Notes under the pieces: generated by a model
The model's database searches: none
Seen by the model: the letters and a program-made list of their open reading frames with translations, nothing else
Told to the model about the DNA's origin: nothing
Assembly (NCBI RefSeq): GCF_019186805.1
Contig: NZ_CP066783.1
Coordinates: forward strand, 3,919,501 to 3,983,500
DNA length: 64,000 bases
Reading direction: 5' to 3'
DNA from: Comamonas fluminis
Lineage (GTDB): Bacteria; Pseudomonadota; Gammaproteobacteria; Burkholderiales; Burkholderiaceae_C
In this document: positions 34,688 through 44,330 of the stretch, one piece after another
Numbering within the stretch: the first letter of the stretch is position 1
How the letters are laid out: every line of letters begins with the position of its first letter
Position numbers and translations under genes: made by a program

Positions 34688-36172
34688 TCACTTTTTATAA
34701 GCTTGCGCCAGCCGCGAATGCCGCATGCCATAGGCCATATAGATCACTGCGCCCAGCGCCATCCAGCCCAGAAAGCGTAGCCAGGTCAGCGTGGTGAGGT
34801 TGAGCATCAGATAAAAGCACAGCAGCGCCGAGAGCACGGGCAACACCGGCATAAAAGGCACGCGGTAACCAGTGCTTGATTCGGGCCGCTTTTTGCGCAG
34901 CACCAGCACGCCAATACTGACCAGCACAAAGGCCGACAGCGTGCCGATGTTGATCATCTCTTCCAGCAGCTCCACCTTGGTAAAGCCCGCCAGCACGGCC
35001 ACGATCACGCCCACGGCCAGTTGCAGTCGCACCGGCGTCTTGCGCTTGACCGATGTCACGCCCCAGCTGCGCGGCAGCAGGCCATCGCGGCACAGGGCCA
35101 GCAGCACGCGGGAGCTGCCCATCAGCAGCACCATAACCACGGTGGTCATGCCGATCAGCACGCCCACCGAAATCACCTGCGCTGCCCAGCCAGCGCCCAC
35201 GGCGATGAAGGCGGTGGCCAGCGACGGGTTCTCGGCCTTGGCCAGCTCGGTGTAGGGCACCATGCCTGTCAGCGCCAGCGTGACCAGAATGTACAGCACC
35301 GTGACCAGCGCCAGTCCGCCCAGAATGCCGCGCGGCAGCGTGCGCTGCGGGTCTTTGACTTCTTCGGCCGAGGTGGCCACCACGTCAAAACCCAGAAACG
35401 CAAAGAACACCAGCGATGCCCCCGAGATCACCCCCAGCCAGCCGTACTGGCTGGGCGCGGCGCCAAACAGCCAGGCCAGCATGGGCTGTCCCCAGACATC
35501 GCCTGTCACGCCATGGGCCACCACAGGCGGCTGCGACTGCGGCACAAAGGGCGTGAAGTTGTCGGTGTTCATATAGGTGAAGCCGACCACGATCACAAAC
35601 ACGGTAATCACCAGTTTGATGACGGTGAACACGTTGTTGACCTTGGCCGAAATCTGCGTGCCCGCAATCAGCAGCGCGGTGAACACGGCCACGATGAAGA
35701 ACGGCCCCCAGTTCAGGCCAAAGCCTGCGATCTGAATCGTCTGCGGAATATCGATACCCGCCGTGGAGAACACCGCCGCCAGATAAATGCCCCAGTACTT
35801 GGCCAGCACCGCAGCGGCCGAGATCATCTCCAGCAGCAGATTCCAGCCAATGATCCAGGCCAGCCCCTCGCCCAGCGTGAGGTAGGTATAGGTGTAGGCG
35901 CTGCCGGTGACCGGCACGGTAGAAGCAAACTCCGCATAGCACATGATGGCCAACGCGCAGGTGGCAGCGGCCAGGATGAAGGAGAAGATCACCGCCGGCC
36001 CGGCAAAGCTGCCCGCCGCGCGCGCGCCCACCGAGAAGATGCCTGCGCCCACGGCCACGGCCAGGCCCAGAATCATCAGATCAAAAACGCCCAGCGTGCG
36101 CTGGAGCTGGCGGCCCGGCTCGTCCGAATCGGCCAGCGCCTGTTCAATGGTTTTGGTTTTCAGCCACTGCAT
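34688..36172 (-). CDS. APC-superfamily amino-acid permease
   Basis: 494 residues with about 12 membrane helices. LGLAVAVGAGIFSVGARAAG is the unwound-helix motif of APC transporters; FLGFDVVATSAEEVKDPQRT is typical of the cationic amino-acid transporter (YfnA-like) group. It probably imports an amino acid by cation symport; the substrate cannot be told. The ATG at 36172 starts MQWLKTKTIEQALADSDEPG, as in relatives. It is transcribed alone with its own terminator. Confidence 0.9.
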   Translation of the reverse strand: MQWLKTKTIEQALADSDEPGRQLQRTLGVFDLMILGLAVAVGAGIFSVGARAAGSFAGPAVIFSFILAAATCALAIMCYAEFASTVPVTGSAYTYTYLTLGEGLAWIIGWNLLLEMISAAAVLAKYWGIYLAAVFSTAGIDIPQTIQIAGFGLNWGPFFIVAVFTALLIAGTQISAKVNNVFTVIKLVITVFVIVVGFTYMNTDNFTPFVPQSQPPVVAHGVTGDVWGQPMLAWLFGAAPSQYGWLGVISGASLVFFAFLGFDVVATSAEEVKDPQRTLPRGILGGLALVTVLYILVTLALTGMVPYTELAKAENPSLATAFIAVGAGWAAQVISVGVLIGMTTVVMVLLMGSSRVLLALCRDGLLPRSWGVTSVKRKTPVRLQLAVGVIVAVLAGFTKVELLEEMINIGTLSAFVLVSIGVLVLRKKRPESSTGYRVPFMPVLPVLSALLCFYLMLNLTTLTWLRFLGWMALGAVIYMAYGMRHSRLAQAYKK

Positions 36173-36464
36173 GCATATCCATGGGCACTCTTACACCGCG
36201 CTTGTGGCGCAGCAGCAGGCCCATCTGTTTGGTCAAAAATGCATCCTAGGGTTTTCACTAGATGCTTGCAGATTCCCTGCGGCATCACCGCCTGTACCGC
36301 ATGTTTTGTGCAAGCGCTGCAGCACAGCATTGCCAAAAAAGACTAGTCAGCATCGTGATTCACGAAGCCTGCGTGCAGCGCACCGTCAACGCTGCACTCC
36401 TGCAAGTAAGTGAGCACTCAAGCAGGATTCAAAAGTTTCCATGGGCTGCCATGGACAGGTTCTT

Positions 36465-37154
36465 TCAGACCGGCCCCGCCTGCGGCAGCTCTGGCGACAG
36501 GGGTATGGGACGAATCAGCACCCACAGAAATGCCACCAGCACCAGCGCTGTGACGACATCCAGAACATGGTGCTGGTGCACCAGCATGGTGGACGCGCAG
36601 ATGGCAGCACTCCATGCCACCACGCCCAGACACAGCCAGACGCGCCCCTTGCCCCACTGACACTGGCAGATGGCCAGACAGGTCAGCGCCGTATAGACGA
36701 TGTGCAGCGAGGGCAGCAGATTGTGCGGCTTGTCCACAAAAAACATGGCCGAGAAGATGCTGCGGTAAGGCTCCGCGTCCGGGATGACGCGCTCAAACGC
36801 CAGATTGGCCGGGAACAGCACAAAGACCAGCCCGCAGATCAGCGTGCCCGCAATCTGGCGCTTACCCAGCGCCGACAGCACCGGCTGCTGCACCAGCCAC
36901 AGCGGTAGCAGCAGAAACGGAAAAAAGGAGAAATAGACAAAGATGAATTCCGGCACCAGCGGAATCATGGCGTCCCAGCGCGTGATGAAGTCATAGCGCT
37001 GATCGCGCAGACTGGCCAGCCAGTTGGCCGTGGGATAGACCGCATAAGACGCAATCAACACCCAGACCGCCCAGAACACAAAGCCGCGCTGCTTGCGCGA
37101 GGACGGGGGGTGGGGTTTGTGGGGCTGAGAGGCGGCGGTCACGGGCTCGGTCAT
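36465..37154 (-). CDS. PAP2-superfamily membrane protein
   Basis: 229 residues with about six membrane helices. Phosphatase-like motifs are NLLPSLHIVYTALTCL and STMLVHQHHVLDVV, matching the His-containing C2 and C3 motifs of PAP2/inositol-phosphorylceramide-synthase-like proteins. It may act on a lipid phosphate or transfer a phospho-head group. The chosen ATG at 37154 (MTEPVTAASQPHKPHPP) follows an upstream in-frame ATG at 37187 by 11 codons. Function is known at superfamily level only. Confidence 0.8.
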   Translation of the reverse strand: MTEPVTAASQPHKPHPPSSRKQRGFVFWAVWVLIASYAVYPTANWLASLRDQRYDFITRWDAMIPLVPEFIFVYFSFFPFLLLPLWLVQQPVLSALGKRQIAGTLICGLVFVLFPANLAFERVIPDAEPYRSIFSAMFFVDKPHNLLPSLHIVYTALTCLAICQCQWGKGRVWLCLGVVAWSAAICASTMLVHQHHVLDVVTALVLVAFLWVLIRPIPLSPELPQAGPV

Positions 37155-37202
37155 GCGCGGATTATGAAATGGCTGCGCAAGCTGCACCGTAGTCTGAAAG
37201 GC

Positions 37203-37242
37203 AAAAAAGACAAAAGGCCCAAAGCATTACGCTTTGGGCCTT
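37203..37242 (-). terminator. Terminator of the cytochrome c gene
   Basis: Perfect 12-bp stem AAGGCCCAAAGC / GCTTTGGGCCTT (37214-37225, 37231-37242), then TTTTGTCTTTTTT on the minus strand. Confidence 0.92.
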
Positions 37243-37259
37243 CGAGTATCACTGGCTGC

Positions 37260-37721
37260 TTACTTGTCTGATGCGTCTGGTGTCTCCAGAGCCTTGGCCG
37301 ACATCACCCAGCGTGCCATTTGCAAGGCATCCGCCTCACTCACCTGAGGATGGCGCGGCATGATGACATTGCCCCAGACACCCACACTGCCGCCGCGAAT
37401 CTTGCCAGCCAGATAGCTCTGAGCATCAGCCTGCGCCGCATACTTCTGCGCAATCTCGGTAAAGCCCGGGCCCACAAACTTGCGATCCAGCCCATGGCAG
37501 CGCATGCAGTCAGCGCCCTCCACGAGCTTGCGAGCCTGCGCCAGCTCAGGCTTGGTCTCCACCATCGCATCCGCCGCCTTCTCAGCTGTGCTGACCCGCA
37601 TGATGCGCCAGCCAATATTGGCCACGCCCGCCGCAGAAGCCAGCATGACCAGCCCGATCAGCCAGCCAATCCAGCGCGGCCGAGGCGGGTAGTTTTCTTC
37701 GTCGTCGATAGGGTCAGTCAT
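37260..37721 (-). CDS. Membrane-anchored c-type cytochrome
   Basis: 153 residues. One N-terminal membrane helix (WIGWLIGLVMLASAAGVANI) anchors a class I cytochrome c domain. Haem binds at GADCMRCHGLDRKFVGPGF (CxxCH) and the axial Met is probably in GNVIMPRHPQVSEADA. It carries electrons in the periplasm; the partner oxidase or donor is not nearby. It has its own terminator. Confidence 0.92.
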   Translation of the reverse strand: MTDPIDDEENYPPRPRWIGWLIGLVMLASAAGVANIGWRIMRVSTAEKAADAMVETKPELAQARKLVEGADCMRCHGLDRKFVGPGFTEIAQKYAAQADAQSYLAGKIRGGSVGVWGNVIMPRHPQVSEADALQMARWVMSAKALETPDASDK

Positions 37722-37804
37722 AGCAAAGCAGATTCACAAAAAAGTATGGCCAGCAAACGCCAGCCATTGAGCACATTACCCGAACAAGCACACCCCATCA
37801 AAGG

Positions 37805-37901
37805 GACAGCAAGCAAGGGCCGCCCCGCAGCGAGGCTGTCGTCCCCCTCCCTAGCGCGCAGCGCGTAGAGAGAGGGGGAAGGCGCAAAGCGCCTCAGGGG
37901 G
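37805..37901 (-). repeat. Family A structured intergenic repeat, copy 5
   Basis: Outer stem GACAGC/GCTGTC, a CCCCC/GGGGG hairpin with an inner GCGCGCAGCGCG palindrome, and GGCGC-AAA-GCGCC. In the sense of purH it starts five bases after the stop codon. Confidence 0.9.
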
Positions 37902-37906
37902 TGTTT

Positions 37907-39493
37907 TTAGTGACGGAAATGGCGCACGCCGGTGAACACCATCGCCACGCCACGCTCGTTCGCCGCGTCGATCACTTCCTGATCACGCATGGAGCCGCCG
38001 GGCTGTGCCACGCAGGTTGCACCTGCATCGACCACCACATCCAGACCGTCGCGGAAGGGGAAGAAGGCATCCGACGCCACGACGGTGTTCTGCAGCGACA
38101 GCTTGGCCGCTTCTGCCTTGATGGAGGCGATGCGTGCCGAGTCCAGGCGCGACATCTGGCCAGCGCCCACGCCCATGGTCATGCCGTTCTTGCAGAAGAC
38201 GATGGCGTTGGACTTGACGAACTTGGCAACCTTCCAGGCAAACAGCAGGTCTTGCAGTTCTTCTTGCGTGGGTTGCTTGATAGTCACGACCTTCAGCTCT
38301 TCGAGCTTGAGTTCATGGTTGTCAGCCGATTGCAGCAGCAGGCCCGAGCCCACGCGCTTGGTTTCCAGCGCATTGCGCACGGCACCGTAGTTGGCAGGCA
38401 GTGCAATCTTCATCAGGCGCACATTGACCTTGGCCTTGAAGATTTCCAGCGCTTCGGCGCTGAAGTCGGGGGCCATCAGCACTTCGACGAACTGCTTGGA
38501 CACAGCTTCGGCAGCGGCCTTGTCCACAGGGCGGTTGAAGGCGATGATGCCGCCGAACGCGCTGGTGGGGTCGGTCTGGAAGGCCTTGGAATAAGCCTCG
38601 AAGGGGTTGGCACCCACGGCCACGCCGCAGGGGTTGGCGTGCTTGATGATGACGCAGGCTGGCACCTCAAAGCTCTTGACGCATTCCCAGGCGGCATCGG
38701 CATCAGCGATGTTGTTGTAGCTCAACTCCTTGCCCTGCAGTTGCACGCCAGTGGCCAGCGAGCCATCAGCCACGTTCACGTCGCGGTACCAGGCGGCTTG
38801 CTGGTGGCTGTTTTCGCCATAGCGCAGGTCTTGCACCTTCAGGTACTGCTCGTTGAACTGGCCCGGGAAGGATGCGCGCTCAGGCACATATTCTTCGCTC
38901 AGCTTTTCGTCTTCGAACTTCACGGAAGACAGGTAGTTGCTGATGGCACCGTCGTACTGGCTGATGCGGTTGAATGCAGCGACCGACAGATCGAAACGCA
39001 GCTTGTTGCTCAGCTTGCCAGCGGCCTTGAGCTCGCCCAGCACGGCTTCGTACTGGTCTGCAGCGGTGACAACGCCCACATCCTTCCAGTTCTTGGCGGC
39101 GGAACGCACCATGGCGGGGCCGCCGATGTCGATGTTCTCGATGGCGTCAGCCAGTGTGCAGCCAGCCTTGGCCACGGTGGCTTCAAAGGGGTAGAGGTTC
39201 ACGACCAGCAGGTCGATGGTCTCGATGCCGTGCTCCTTCAGCGCTGCCATGTGGGCAGGCGTGTCGCGGCGGGCCAGCAGGCCGCCGTGCACCATGGGGT
39301 GCAGGGTCTTGACGCGGCCATCCAGCATTTCGGGGAATTTGGTGACTTCCGCCACTTCGGTCACAGGCAGGCCCTTGTCGGCCAGCAGCTTGGCAGTGCC
39401 ACCGGTGGACAGCAGCTGCACGCCCAGAGCGTGCAGGGCTTGCGCAAATTCGACGATACCGGTCTTGTCAGAGACGGAGATCAGAGCTTTCAT
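37907..39493 (-). CDS. purH: Bifunctional AICAR formyltransferase / IMP cyclohydrolase
   Basis: 528 residues. The N-terminal cyclohydrolase domain starts [18 protein letters not shown] and has [19 protein letters not shown]. The C-terminal formyltransferase has [19 protein letters not shown] and ends [20 protein letters not shown]. It performs the last two steps of IMP synthesis. The start at 39493 is chosen over one three codons upstream by similarity to the family; neither has a good ribosome site. It follows dusB-fis on the same strand with an 87-base gap that contains a strong palindrome. Confidence 0.96.
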   Translation of the reverse strand: MKALISVSDKTGIVEFAQALHALGVQLLSTGGTAKLLADKGLPVTEVAEVTKFPEMLDGRVKTLHPMVHGGLLARRDTPAHMAALKEHGIETIDLLVVNLYPFEATVAKAGCTLADAIENIDIGGPAMVRSAAKNWKDVGVVTAADQYEAVLGELKAAGKLSNKLRFDLSVAAFNRISQYDGAISNYLSSVKFEDEKLSEEYVPERASFPGQFNEQYLKVQDLRYGENSHQQAAWYRDVNVADGSLATGVQLQGKELSYNNIADADAAWECVKSFEVPACVIIKHANPCGVAVGANPFEAYSKAFQTDPTSAFGGIIAFNRPVDKAAAEAVSKQFVEVLMAPDFSAEALEIFKAKVNVRLMKIALPANYGAVRNALETKRVGSGLLLQSADNHELKLEELKVVTIKQPTQEELQDLLFAWKVAKFVKSNAIVFCKNGMTMGVGAGQMSRLDSARIASIKAEAAKLSLQNTVVASDAFFPFRDGLDVVVDAGATCVAQPGGSMRDQEVIDAANERGVAMVFTGVRHFRH

Positions 39494-39523
39494 GGGCGTC
39501 AATTCAAAGTTTGGATAAAAACA

Positions 39524-39558
39524 AGCTGCAAGCGCATATGTATCAAACGCTTGCAGCT
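39524..39558 (-). terminator. Palindrome between fis and purH, possible attenuator or terminator
   Basis: Perfect 11-bp arms AGCTGCAAGCG / CGCTTGCAGCT with a 13-base loop. On the minus strand it is followed by TGTTTTTATCC, so it could partly terminate dusB-fis transcription before purH. It also resembles short AGC-rich palindromes elsewhere in the window. Confidence 0.6.
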
Positions 39559-39580
39559 ATGGATTTGGAAGCACTACAAC

Positions 39581-39814
39581 TCAAAGCAGCTGGTGGTCCA
39601 GCAGTTTTTTGCGCAGGGTGTTGCGGTTCAGGCCCAGCCAGTCCGCAGCACGCGACTGGTTGTTGTCGGCCTGGTTCATGACGACTTCCAGCAAAGGCTT
39701 CTCGACGAGACGAATCACCATGTCATAGACATTGGCGGGTGTTTCGCCTTCGAGATCGCGGAAGTAGCCCTCCAGGCTGTCGCGCACGACTTGTTCTAAA
39801 TTCTGATTGCTCAT
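39581..39814 (-). CDS. fis: Fis-family nucleoid protein
   Basis: 77 residues. The C-terminal helix-turn-helix NQSRAADWLGLNRNTLRKKL is typical of Fis and NtrC-type DNA-binding ends; the short length and the dusB-fis pairing identify it as Fis. It bends DNA and regulates growth-phase genes. Its ATG overlaps the dusB stop by four bases. Confidence 0.94.
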   Translation of the reverse strand: MSNQNLEQVVRDSLEGYFRDLEGETPANVYDMVIRLVEKPLLEVVMNQADNNQSRAADWLGLNRNTLRKKLLDHQLL

Positions 39815-40872
39815 GCAGTCATTCCTGCGGGTTCTTCCAGCTCGCTGCTATCAGCAGCAGCCGTGACAGCCGGTATGCGGTCCATCTGCTGCGCCAAGGC
39901 ATCCAGATAGTCCGCTACGGCCTGCCATTGCACCGCGCAGTCCTCAATAGTGTTGATGTGTTTTCTGAATTCTTCCCCACCCGGAAGAGCCCGCAGATAC
40001 CACGCAATATGCTTGCGTGCGCTGCGAACACCCGTTCCCTCGCCATACAGGCTGTAGTGATCCTGTAGGTGCTCCAGCAGCAGGCGGCGCAGCTCGGCCA
40101 CCAGGGGCGGCGCCATGTGCTCGCCCGTTGCCAGAAAGTGCGCGATCTCGCGAAAGATCCATGGCCTGCCCTGCGCTGCACGACCAACCATGATGGCGTC
40201 AGCCCCTGTGTAGGCCAGCACATCGCGGGCTTTCTCGGGGCTGTTGATATCGCCATTGGCCACCACGGGCACGCTCACGGCCTGCTTGACGGCAGCCATC
40301 GTGTCGTACTCGGCAAAGCCTTTGTAGCCTTGCTCGCGGGTGCGACCATGCACCGTCAGCATCTGAATGCCCACGTCTTCAAACTGGCGCGCCAGCAGAA
40401 CGGCGTTTTTGTGCTCATCGCACCAGCCGGTGCGCATCTTCAGCGTAACGGGCACGTTGTAGGGGCGTGCAGCCTCGACGACAGCACGGGCAATCTCCAC
40501 GGCCAGGGGTTCGTTCTGCATCAGGGCGGAACCCGCCCATTTGTTGCAGACCTTCTTGGCCGGGCAGCCCATGTTGATGTCGATGATCTGCGCGCCGCGC
40601 TCGATGTTGTAGACAGCCGCCTCGGCCATCATGGGCGCTTCGGTACCAGCGATCTGAACGGAGATCGGGCCTGGCTCGCCTTCATGATTGGCACGGCGGC
40701 TGGTTTTCAGGCTGTTCCACAGGTCTTTGCGCGATGTCACCATCTCGCTGACCGCGTAGCCCGCGCCCAGGGCCTTGCACAACTGGCGAAATGGCCTGTC
40801 CGTCACACCCGCCATGGGCGCGACAAACAAACGATTTGCCAATGGAATATGACCAATGTGCAGAGCGGGCAT
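39811..40872 (-). CDS. dusB: tRNA-dihydrouridine synthase B
   Basis: 353 residues. FMN-binding TIM barrel with FVAPMAGVTDRPFRQLCKAL at the start, the catalytic Cys in NMGCPAKKVCNKWAGSALM, LTVHGRTREQGYKG, and VVANGDINSP. It reduces specific uridines in tRNA D-loops. First gene of dusB-fis-purH; the C-terminal extension of about 30 residues is Ala/Glu-rich. Confidence 0.95.
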   Translation of the reverse strand: MPALHIGHIPLANRLFVAPMAGVTDRPFRQLCKALGAGYAVSEMVTSRKDLWNSLKTSRRANHEGEPGPISVQIAGTEAPMMAEAAVYNIERGAQIIDINMGCPAKKVCNKWAGSALMQNEPLAVEIARAVVEAARPYNVPVTLKMRTGWCDEHKNAVLLARQFEDVGIQMLTVHGRTREQGYKGFAEYDTMAAVKQAVSVPVVANGDINSPEKARDVLAYTGADAIMVGRAAQGRPWIFREIAHFLATGEHMAPPLVAELRRLLLEHLQDHYSLYGEGTGVRSARKHIAWYLRALPGGEEFRKHINTIEDCAVQWQAVADYLDALAQQMDRIPAVTAAADSSELEEPAGMTA

Positions 40873-41040
40873 GAAAGGGGTTCTGGGGTCGCCGCAGGCA
40901 GTGCTTGCCTGAGGCCGACCGGGTGCTGGAAAAGAGGGCTGAATTATACCTGCTCAATTTTTCAGCAAAGGCAAACTCTCCGCATCACCCTGCAGGGCGA
41001 GTCACTATCGAGCCTCGCCCGCAGCCAGACTCGGTTTTTG

Positions 41041-41793
41041 TCAGTTCTTGCGCACCGGCACGTTGAAATACTGTTCGGGATAGGGCTCGCTGACCAGGGT
41101 GTAGTGCCACCATTCCTCGGGCAGATTCTTCCAGCCATGCTTTTGCATCAGCGCCCGCAGCCAGCGGCGGTTGTGCTGCACATCGGGGGACTGGCGGGTG
41201 TTGTCGGTATGCGACTGCTCGTCAAACATATCGAAGGGCGTGCCCATGTCCACATCAATACCGTCGGCCAGCGGGCCACGCACCAGCTTGCTGGCGCGCC
41301 GGGCATCCAGCACCACCAGCGTCATGTCCACCGTGCTGGCACGGCTGTGGCCGGATTTTTCGGCAATATAGCCGCGTTTGAACAGCTCGCTTTTGGGAAC
41401 ACGCGGGTAGTACATATCCTTGTTCACCTGATCGGCCTGATCCTTGCCCCAGCGCACAAAGTCATCCACAGCCACCTGCGGGCGGTAGCAGTCATAGACC
41501 TTGATCGCCAGCCCATTGGCCAGCAGTTCCTTTTGCACAGCAGCCAGCGATTGCGCCGCCGGGCGGCTGAGCCAGCACACGCCCGCCTCATAGCCCGCCA
41601 CAGGCCGGCCCATGAAGTTGTGGCGCGTGGCATAGCGCATGTCCTGCCTCACCCCGGCAGCCACACTGGCCAGCGGCACCAGATCAGCCGCCGCTTTTTC
41701 CTCTGATGGTGGCGTAGTGCCCATATTCTGTGCGCAGCCAGCTATCAAAATTAAAGTAAAAGCCGCAACCGCAACCCGGGGCTGAAAACTCAT
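41041..41793 (-). CDS. D-Ala-D-Ala dipeptidase, VanX/DdpX-like lipoprotein
   Basis: 250 residues. The signal peptide ends in a lipobox (LILIAGCAQN), so it is a lipoprotein. Zinc and catalytic residues are in GHSRASTVDMTLVVL (HX6D) and PEEWWHYTL. VanX-type M15D peptidases cut D-Ala-D-Ala; in bacteria without vancomycin resistance they recycle cell-wall dipeptides. No van genes surround it. The 11-mer AGCTATCAAAA lies in the signal-peptide coding region (41740-41750). Confidence 0.9.
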   Translation of the reverse strand: MSFQPRVAVAAFTLILIAGCAQNMGTTPPSEEKAAADLVPLASVAAGVRQDMRYATRHNFMGRPVAGYEAGVCWLSRPAAQSLAAVQKELLANGLAIKVYDCYRPQVAVDDFVRWGKDQADQVNKDMYYPRVPKSELFKRGYIAEKSGHSRASTVDMTLVVLDARRASKLVRGPLADGIDVDMGTPFDMFDEQSHTDNTRQSPDVQHNRRWLRALMQKHGWKNLPEEWWHYTLVSEPYPEQYFNVPVRKN

Positions 41794-41873
41794 GCTGATA
41801 TCTCCATACGCTAGCGACCTTGCAGGATATTGGTCGAATGCGCGATTGTGCCGCAGCCTAAACTTACGCCCCT

Positions 41874-42401
41874 ATGGAAGCATGGATGCATCAAGTGCTG
41901 CAATGGCTGGCCCTGCCGGAGCTGGGTCTGAGCACGGTTTTTATTGTGGCGCTGGTCTCGGCTACGCTGCTGCCGCTGGGCTCCGAGCCTGTGGTGGCCG
42001 CCCTGGTCACGGCCAGCCCCGAGCTGTTCTGGCCCGCCGTAGTGGTGGCCACGGCAGGCAACACCATTGGCGGCGCCATCAGTTGGTGGATGGGGCTGGG
42101 CGCACACAAGGCCTGGAACAAGGCCCGCAAGCTGCGCCACCAGCAAGAAACACCGCCGGCGCGCAAAAGCATGCACAACCAGTCACGCTGGCACCGCATT
42201 GCCCGCTACTGGCTGCGCAAGTACGGCGCCAAGGCCTGCCTGCTGAGCTGGCTGCCCGTGGTGGGCGACCCGCTGTGTGCCGTGGCCGGCTGGCTGCGCC
42301 TTCCCTTCTGGGCCTGCGTGTTCTATATGGCGATTGGCAAGTTTCTGCGCTACACGCTGATGACAGCGGGCCTGCACCAGATCATCAGCCACCTGTTTTA
42401 A
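41874..42401 (+). CDS. VTT-domain membrane protein, YqaA-like (DedA-related)
   Basis: 175 residues with about four membrane helices. It resembles YqaA: LSTVFIVALVSATLLPLGSE, NTIGGAISWWMGLGAH, and LLSWLPVVGDPLCAVAGWLR. DedA/VTT proteins are thought to move lipids or support envelope homeostasis. It converges on the porin gene; the two 3' ends overlap by four bases. No terminator fits between them. Confidence 0.87.
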   Translation: MEAWMHQVLQWLALPELGLSTVFIVALVSATLLPLGSEPVVAALVTASPELFWPAVVVATAGNTIGGAISWWMGLGAHKAWNKARKLRHQQETPPARKSMHNQSRWHRIARYWLRKYGAKACLLSWLPVVGDPLCAVAGWLRLPFWACVFYMAIGKFLRYTLMTAGLHQIISHLF

Positions 42402-43846
42402 AACTCGGTGTGCAGGCGCACCGCCAGCGCGTTGACCGGGCCGCGATCGGCGTTGTATGCGGGATTGCGAATATGCTGCCAGTCAAAGCTGACGCTGGAT
42501 TTCTTGCCTAGCCCCACGCTGTAGAACATCTCCAGAATGTCCTCGGGCTTGTAGTTCATGCGGCCATCGCCAATGAACGGACCCATGCCGCCAGCGGCCA
42601 GATACTGCCGGTGGGTGGAAGACAGAAAGTTGCGCACCACGCCGATGCCCAGCGTATCCTTGGCGCGGCCCCATTTGCGCCCCTGAATCAGCAAACCGGC
42701 AGACAAAGAGCGGTCGATTTCCGTGAAGGCATAGATTTCGGTCTTGCCATCGGCCCAGCTGGCGCGGGCAAACAGGCCTACATCGTCCGTCAGCGCCTGC
42801 TCCAGATTCAGGCCAAAGCCATGCTTGCTTTTGGCGCCATAGCGGGCGGTATTCAGGTCGGGCACTGCCCCGGTCTGCGCCGCCTGGCTCAGGGCGTCGC
42901 TATAGCTGCTCATCACCGCATGATTGCGAAACGCCAACGCGCGCAGCTTGCCGGGCTGGCCAGCCAGCGTGTGGGCGTGGGCGATTTCGATCTGATCGCC
43001 ATAGTGCTTGAAGATGCGGTAGTCCAGCGGCTGGCCATTGGGCTCCTTGGGCTGGATGAAGCGGCCAAAGCGCAGTTCCCAGTCATCATGGAACCACTCA
43101 ATGACCGCGCCCCAGGTATAGCCACGCGCATCGGCTGCGTAGTCAAACGCGCCCTGCGTCATCAGCGACCAGTTCATGAACTGGGTGCGCGGGTCGTGGT
43201 TGTAGCGGTTGTCGTCAAAGAGATCGATGACCGCCATATTGCCCACCGTGAGCACGGTGCGGCGCTTGTCCACCATGCCAGCCAGCTGGCCAGCATCTGA
43301 CTCCACCGCTTCCAGCTCGCCGCCCTGGTTCCAGGTCTGGCGCAGATAGGCGCGTGCGCGGTACACCTTGAATTGCGACCCCGCCGTCTTGGCCAGCTCG
43401 CCATTGGTGGGACCGCCAAGACCGGCCAGGTGCGATAGCGCAATGCCTTTGGCGCCTTCCAGATCCAGATACACCTCGCCGCCAGCCCAGGGGCGATAAC
43501 CAAAGGAAGCTGTTGCGGTCAGCGAATAGCTGCGTTCACGCTCGGGCGACAAGCTCATCGGGCCGCTGTAAGGCGCAGAAAAGGCGCGCTTTCTTTGCCA
43601 GACATAAGTGCTTTGCAAGTGGGCATTCCACTTCTCTGGCTCTACCGTCGCTGCCGCTGTTTCTGCGGCAGACGAAACTGCGGCAGGCGAATCTGCGGCA
43701 GGCGAAACTGCAGGCGCGGCCGCCTGTGGTTCATCAACGACTTGAGCTACCGCCGGCACACCCCATGCCAGGCAAAGAGCGGCCACGCCGACCGCACAGA
43801 CACGCCAGCCGCGCTCGCGTCGGCTCATTGATTTGGGTTCGCGCAT
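42398..43846 (-). CDS. OprB-like outer-membrane porin
   Basis: 482 residues. After a signal peptide (VGVAALCLAWGVPAVAQ) and a Pro/Ala/Ser-rich stretch, a beta-barrel-like sequence follows, ending in Phe as outer-membrane proteins do. The C-terminal IRNPAYNADRGPVNALAVRL matches carbohydrate-selective porins of the OprB type. The central region is less typical, so it could belong to a related alginate/saccharide porin group. GAGGAATTTGA precedes the ATG at 43846. The likely role is diffusion of small solutes; the substrate is unknown. Confidence 0.75.
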   Translation of the reverse strand: MREPKSMSRRERGWRVCAVGVAALCLAWGVPAVAQVVDEPQAAAPAVSPAADSPAAVSSAAETAAATVEPEKWNAHLQSTYVWQRKRAFSAPYSGPMSLSPERERSYSLTATASFGYRPWAGGEVYLDLEGAKGIALSHLAGLGGPTNGELAKTAGSQFKVYRARAYLRQTWNQGGELEAVESDAGQLAGMVDKRRTVLTVGNMAVIDLFDDNRYNHDPRTQFMNWSLMTQGAFDYAADARGYTWGAVIEWFHDDWELRFGRFIQPKEPNGQPLDYRIFKHYGDQIEIAHAHTLAGQPGKLRALAFRNHAVMSSYSDALSQAAQTGAVPDLNTARYGAKSKHGFGLNLEQALTDDVGLFARASWADGKTEIYAFTEIDRSLSAGLLIQGRKWGRAKDTLGIGVVRNFLSSTHRQYLAAGGMGPFIGDGRMNYKPEDILEMFYSVGLGKKSSVSFDWQHIRNPAYNADRGPVNALAVRLHTEF

Positions 43847-44288
43847 TCAAATTCCTCGCTACGCATTCGCACCACTTTGAATTGGTGGCAGAAACAGCGT
43901 GCTATCCGCCCGGAAAAGAAGCCATCAGCCAGCAACGCATGCAGGCATGGCTCCAGGCAAGCCATGCGCAGATATCGTTGAGGGAAAATGGAAAAGGCCA
44001 GTGCCGCAAAGGGACGCCAGGAGCAGATCGCCCTCTGCACCCTGTGGCTCACACAAAGACGTCAGCGAGCCTGCAGCGCACCGATGCATGTCACCGGCCT
44101 ACAACAATCACTTGAGCAGCTAGTCACTGCCGTCCTTATGAAATGAAATTGCGCGGATTATAGGCAGCCCATGCTGCACTGCAATATCGCTTTGTATCGC
44201 GGTGTGACTACGCCACAGGCCATGACCTTTGCTGCGTTGTCATCACATCGTCATATATGCACCAAGCCAGTGTCTTTATAGCGCAGGT
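43847..44288. other. Non-coding gap upstream of the porin gene
   Basis: About 440 bases without a supportable gene on either strand. Short frames here lack ribosome sites and family features. The part next to 43846 probably holds the porin promoter. The other end contains the 11-mer AGCTATCAAAA (44289-44299) and the terminator of the MFS gene. Confidence 0.5.
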
Positions 44289-44294
44289 AGCTAT

Positions 44295-44325
44295 CAAAAT
44301 AGAAAAGCCCGGATGGCCCGGGCTT
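44295..44325 (-). terminator. Terminator of the gallate MFS gene
   Basis: Arms AAGCCCGG (44305-44312) and CCGGGCTT (44318-44325). On the minus strand the hairpin is followed by TTCTATTTTGATAG. It lies five bases after the MFS stop. Confidence 0.8.
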
Positions 44326-44330
44326 GGTTC

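Noticed and set aside
34688..35093. Second minus-strand frame inside the permease gene
   Set aside because: Out-of-frame shadow of membrane-helix codons.
37901..39799. 632-codon plus-strand open frame opposite purH and fis
   Set aside because: It is a shadow of purH codons, His/Gln-rich without family features, and spans the fis-purH gap.
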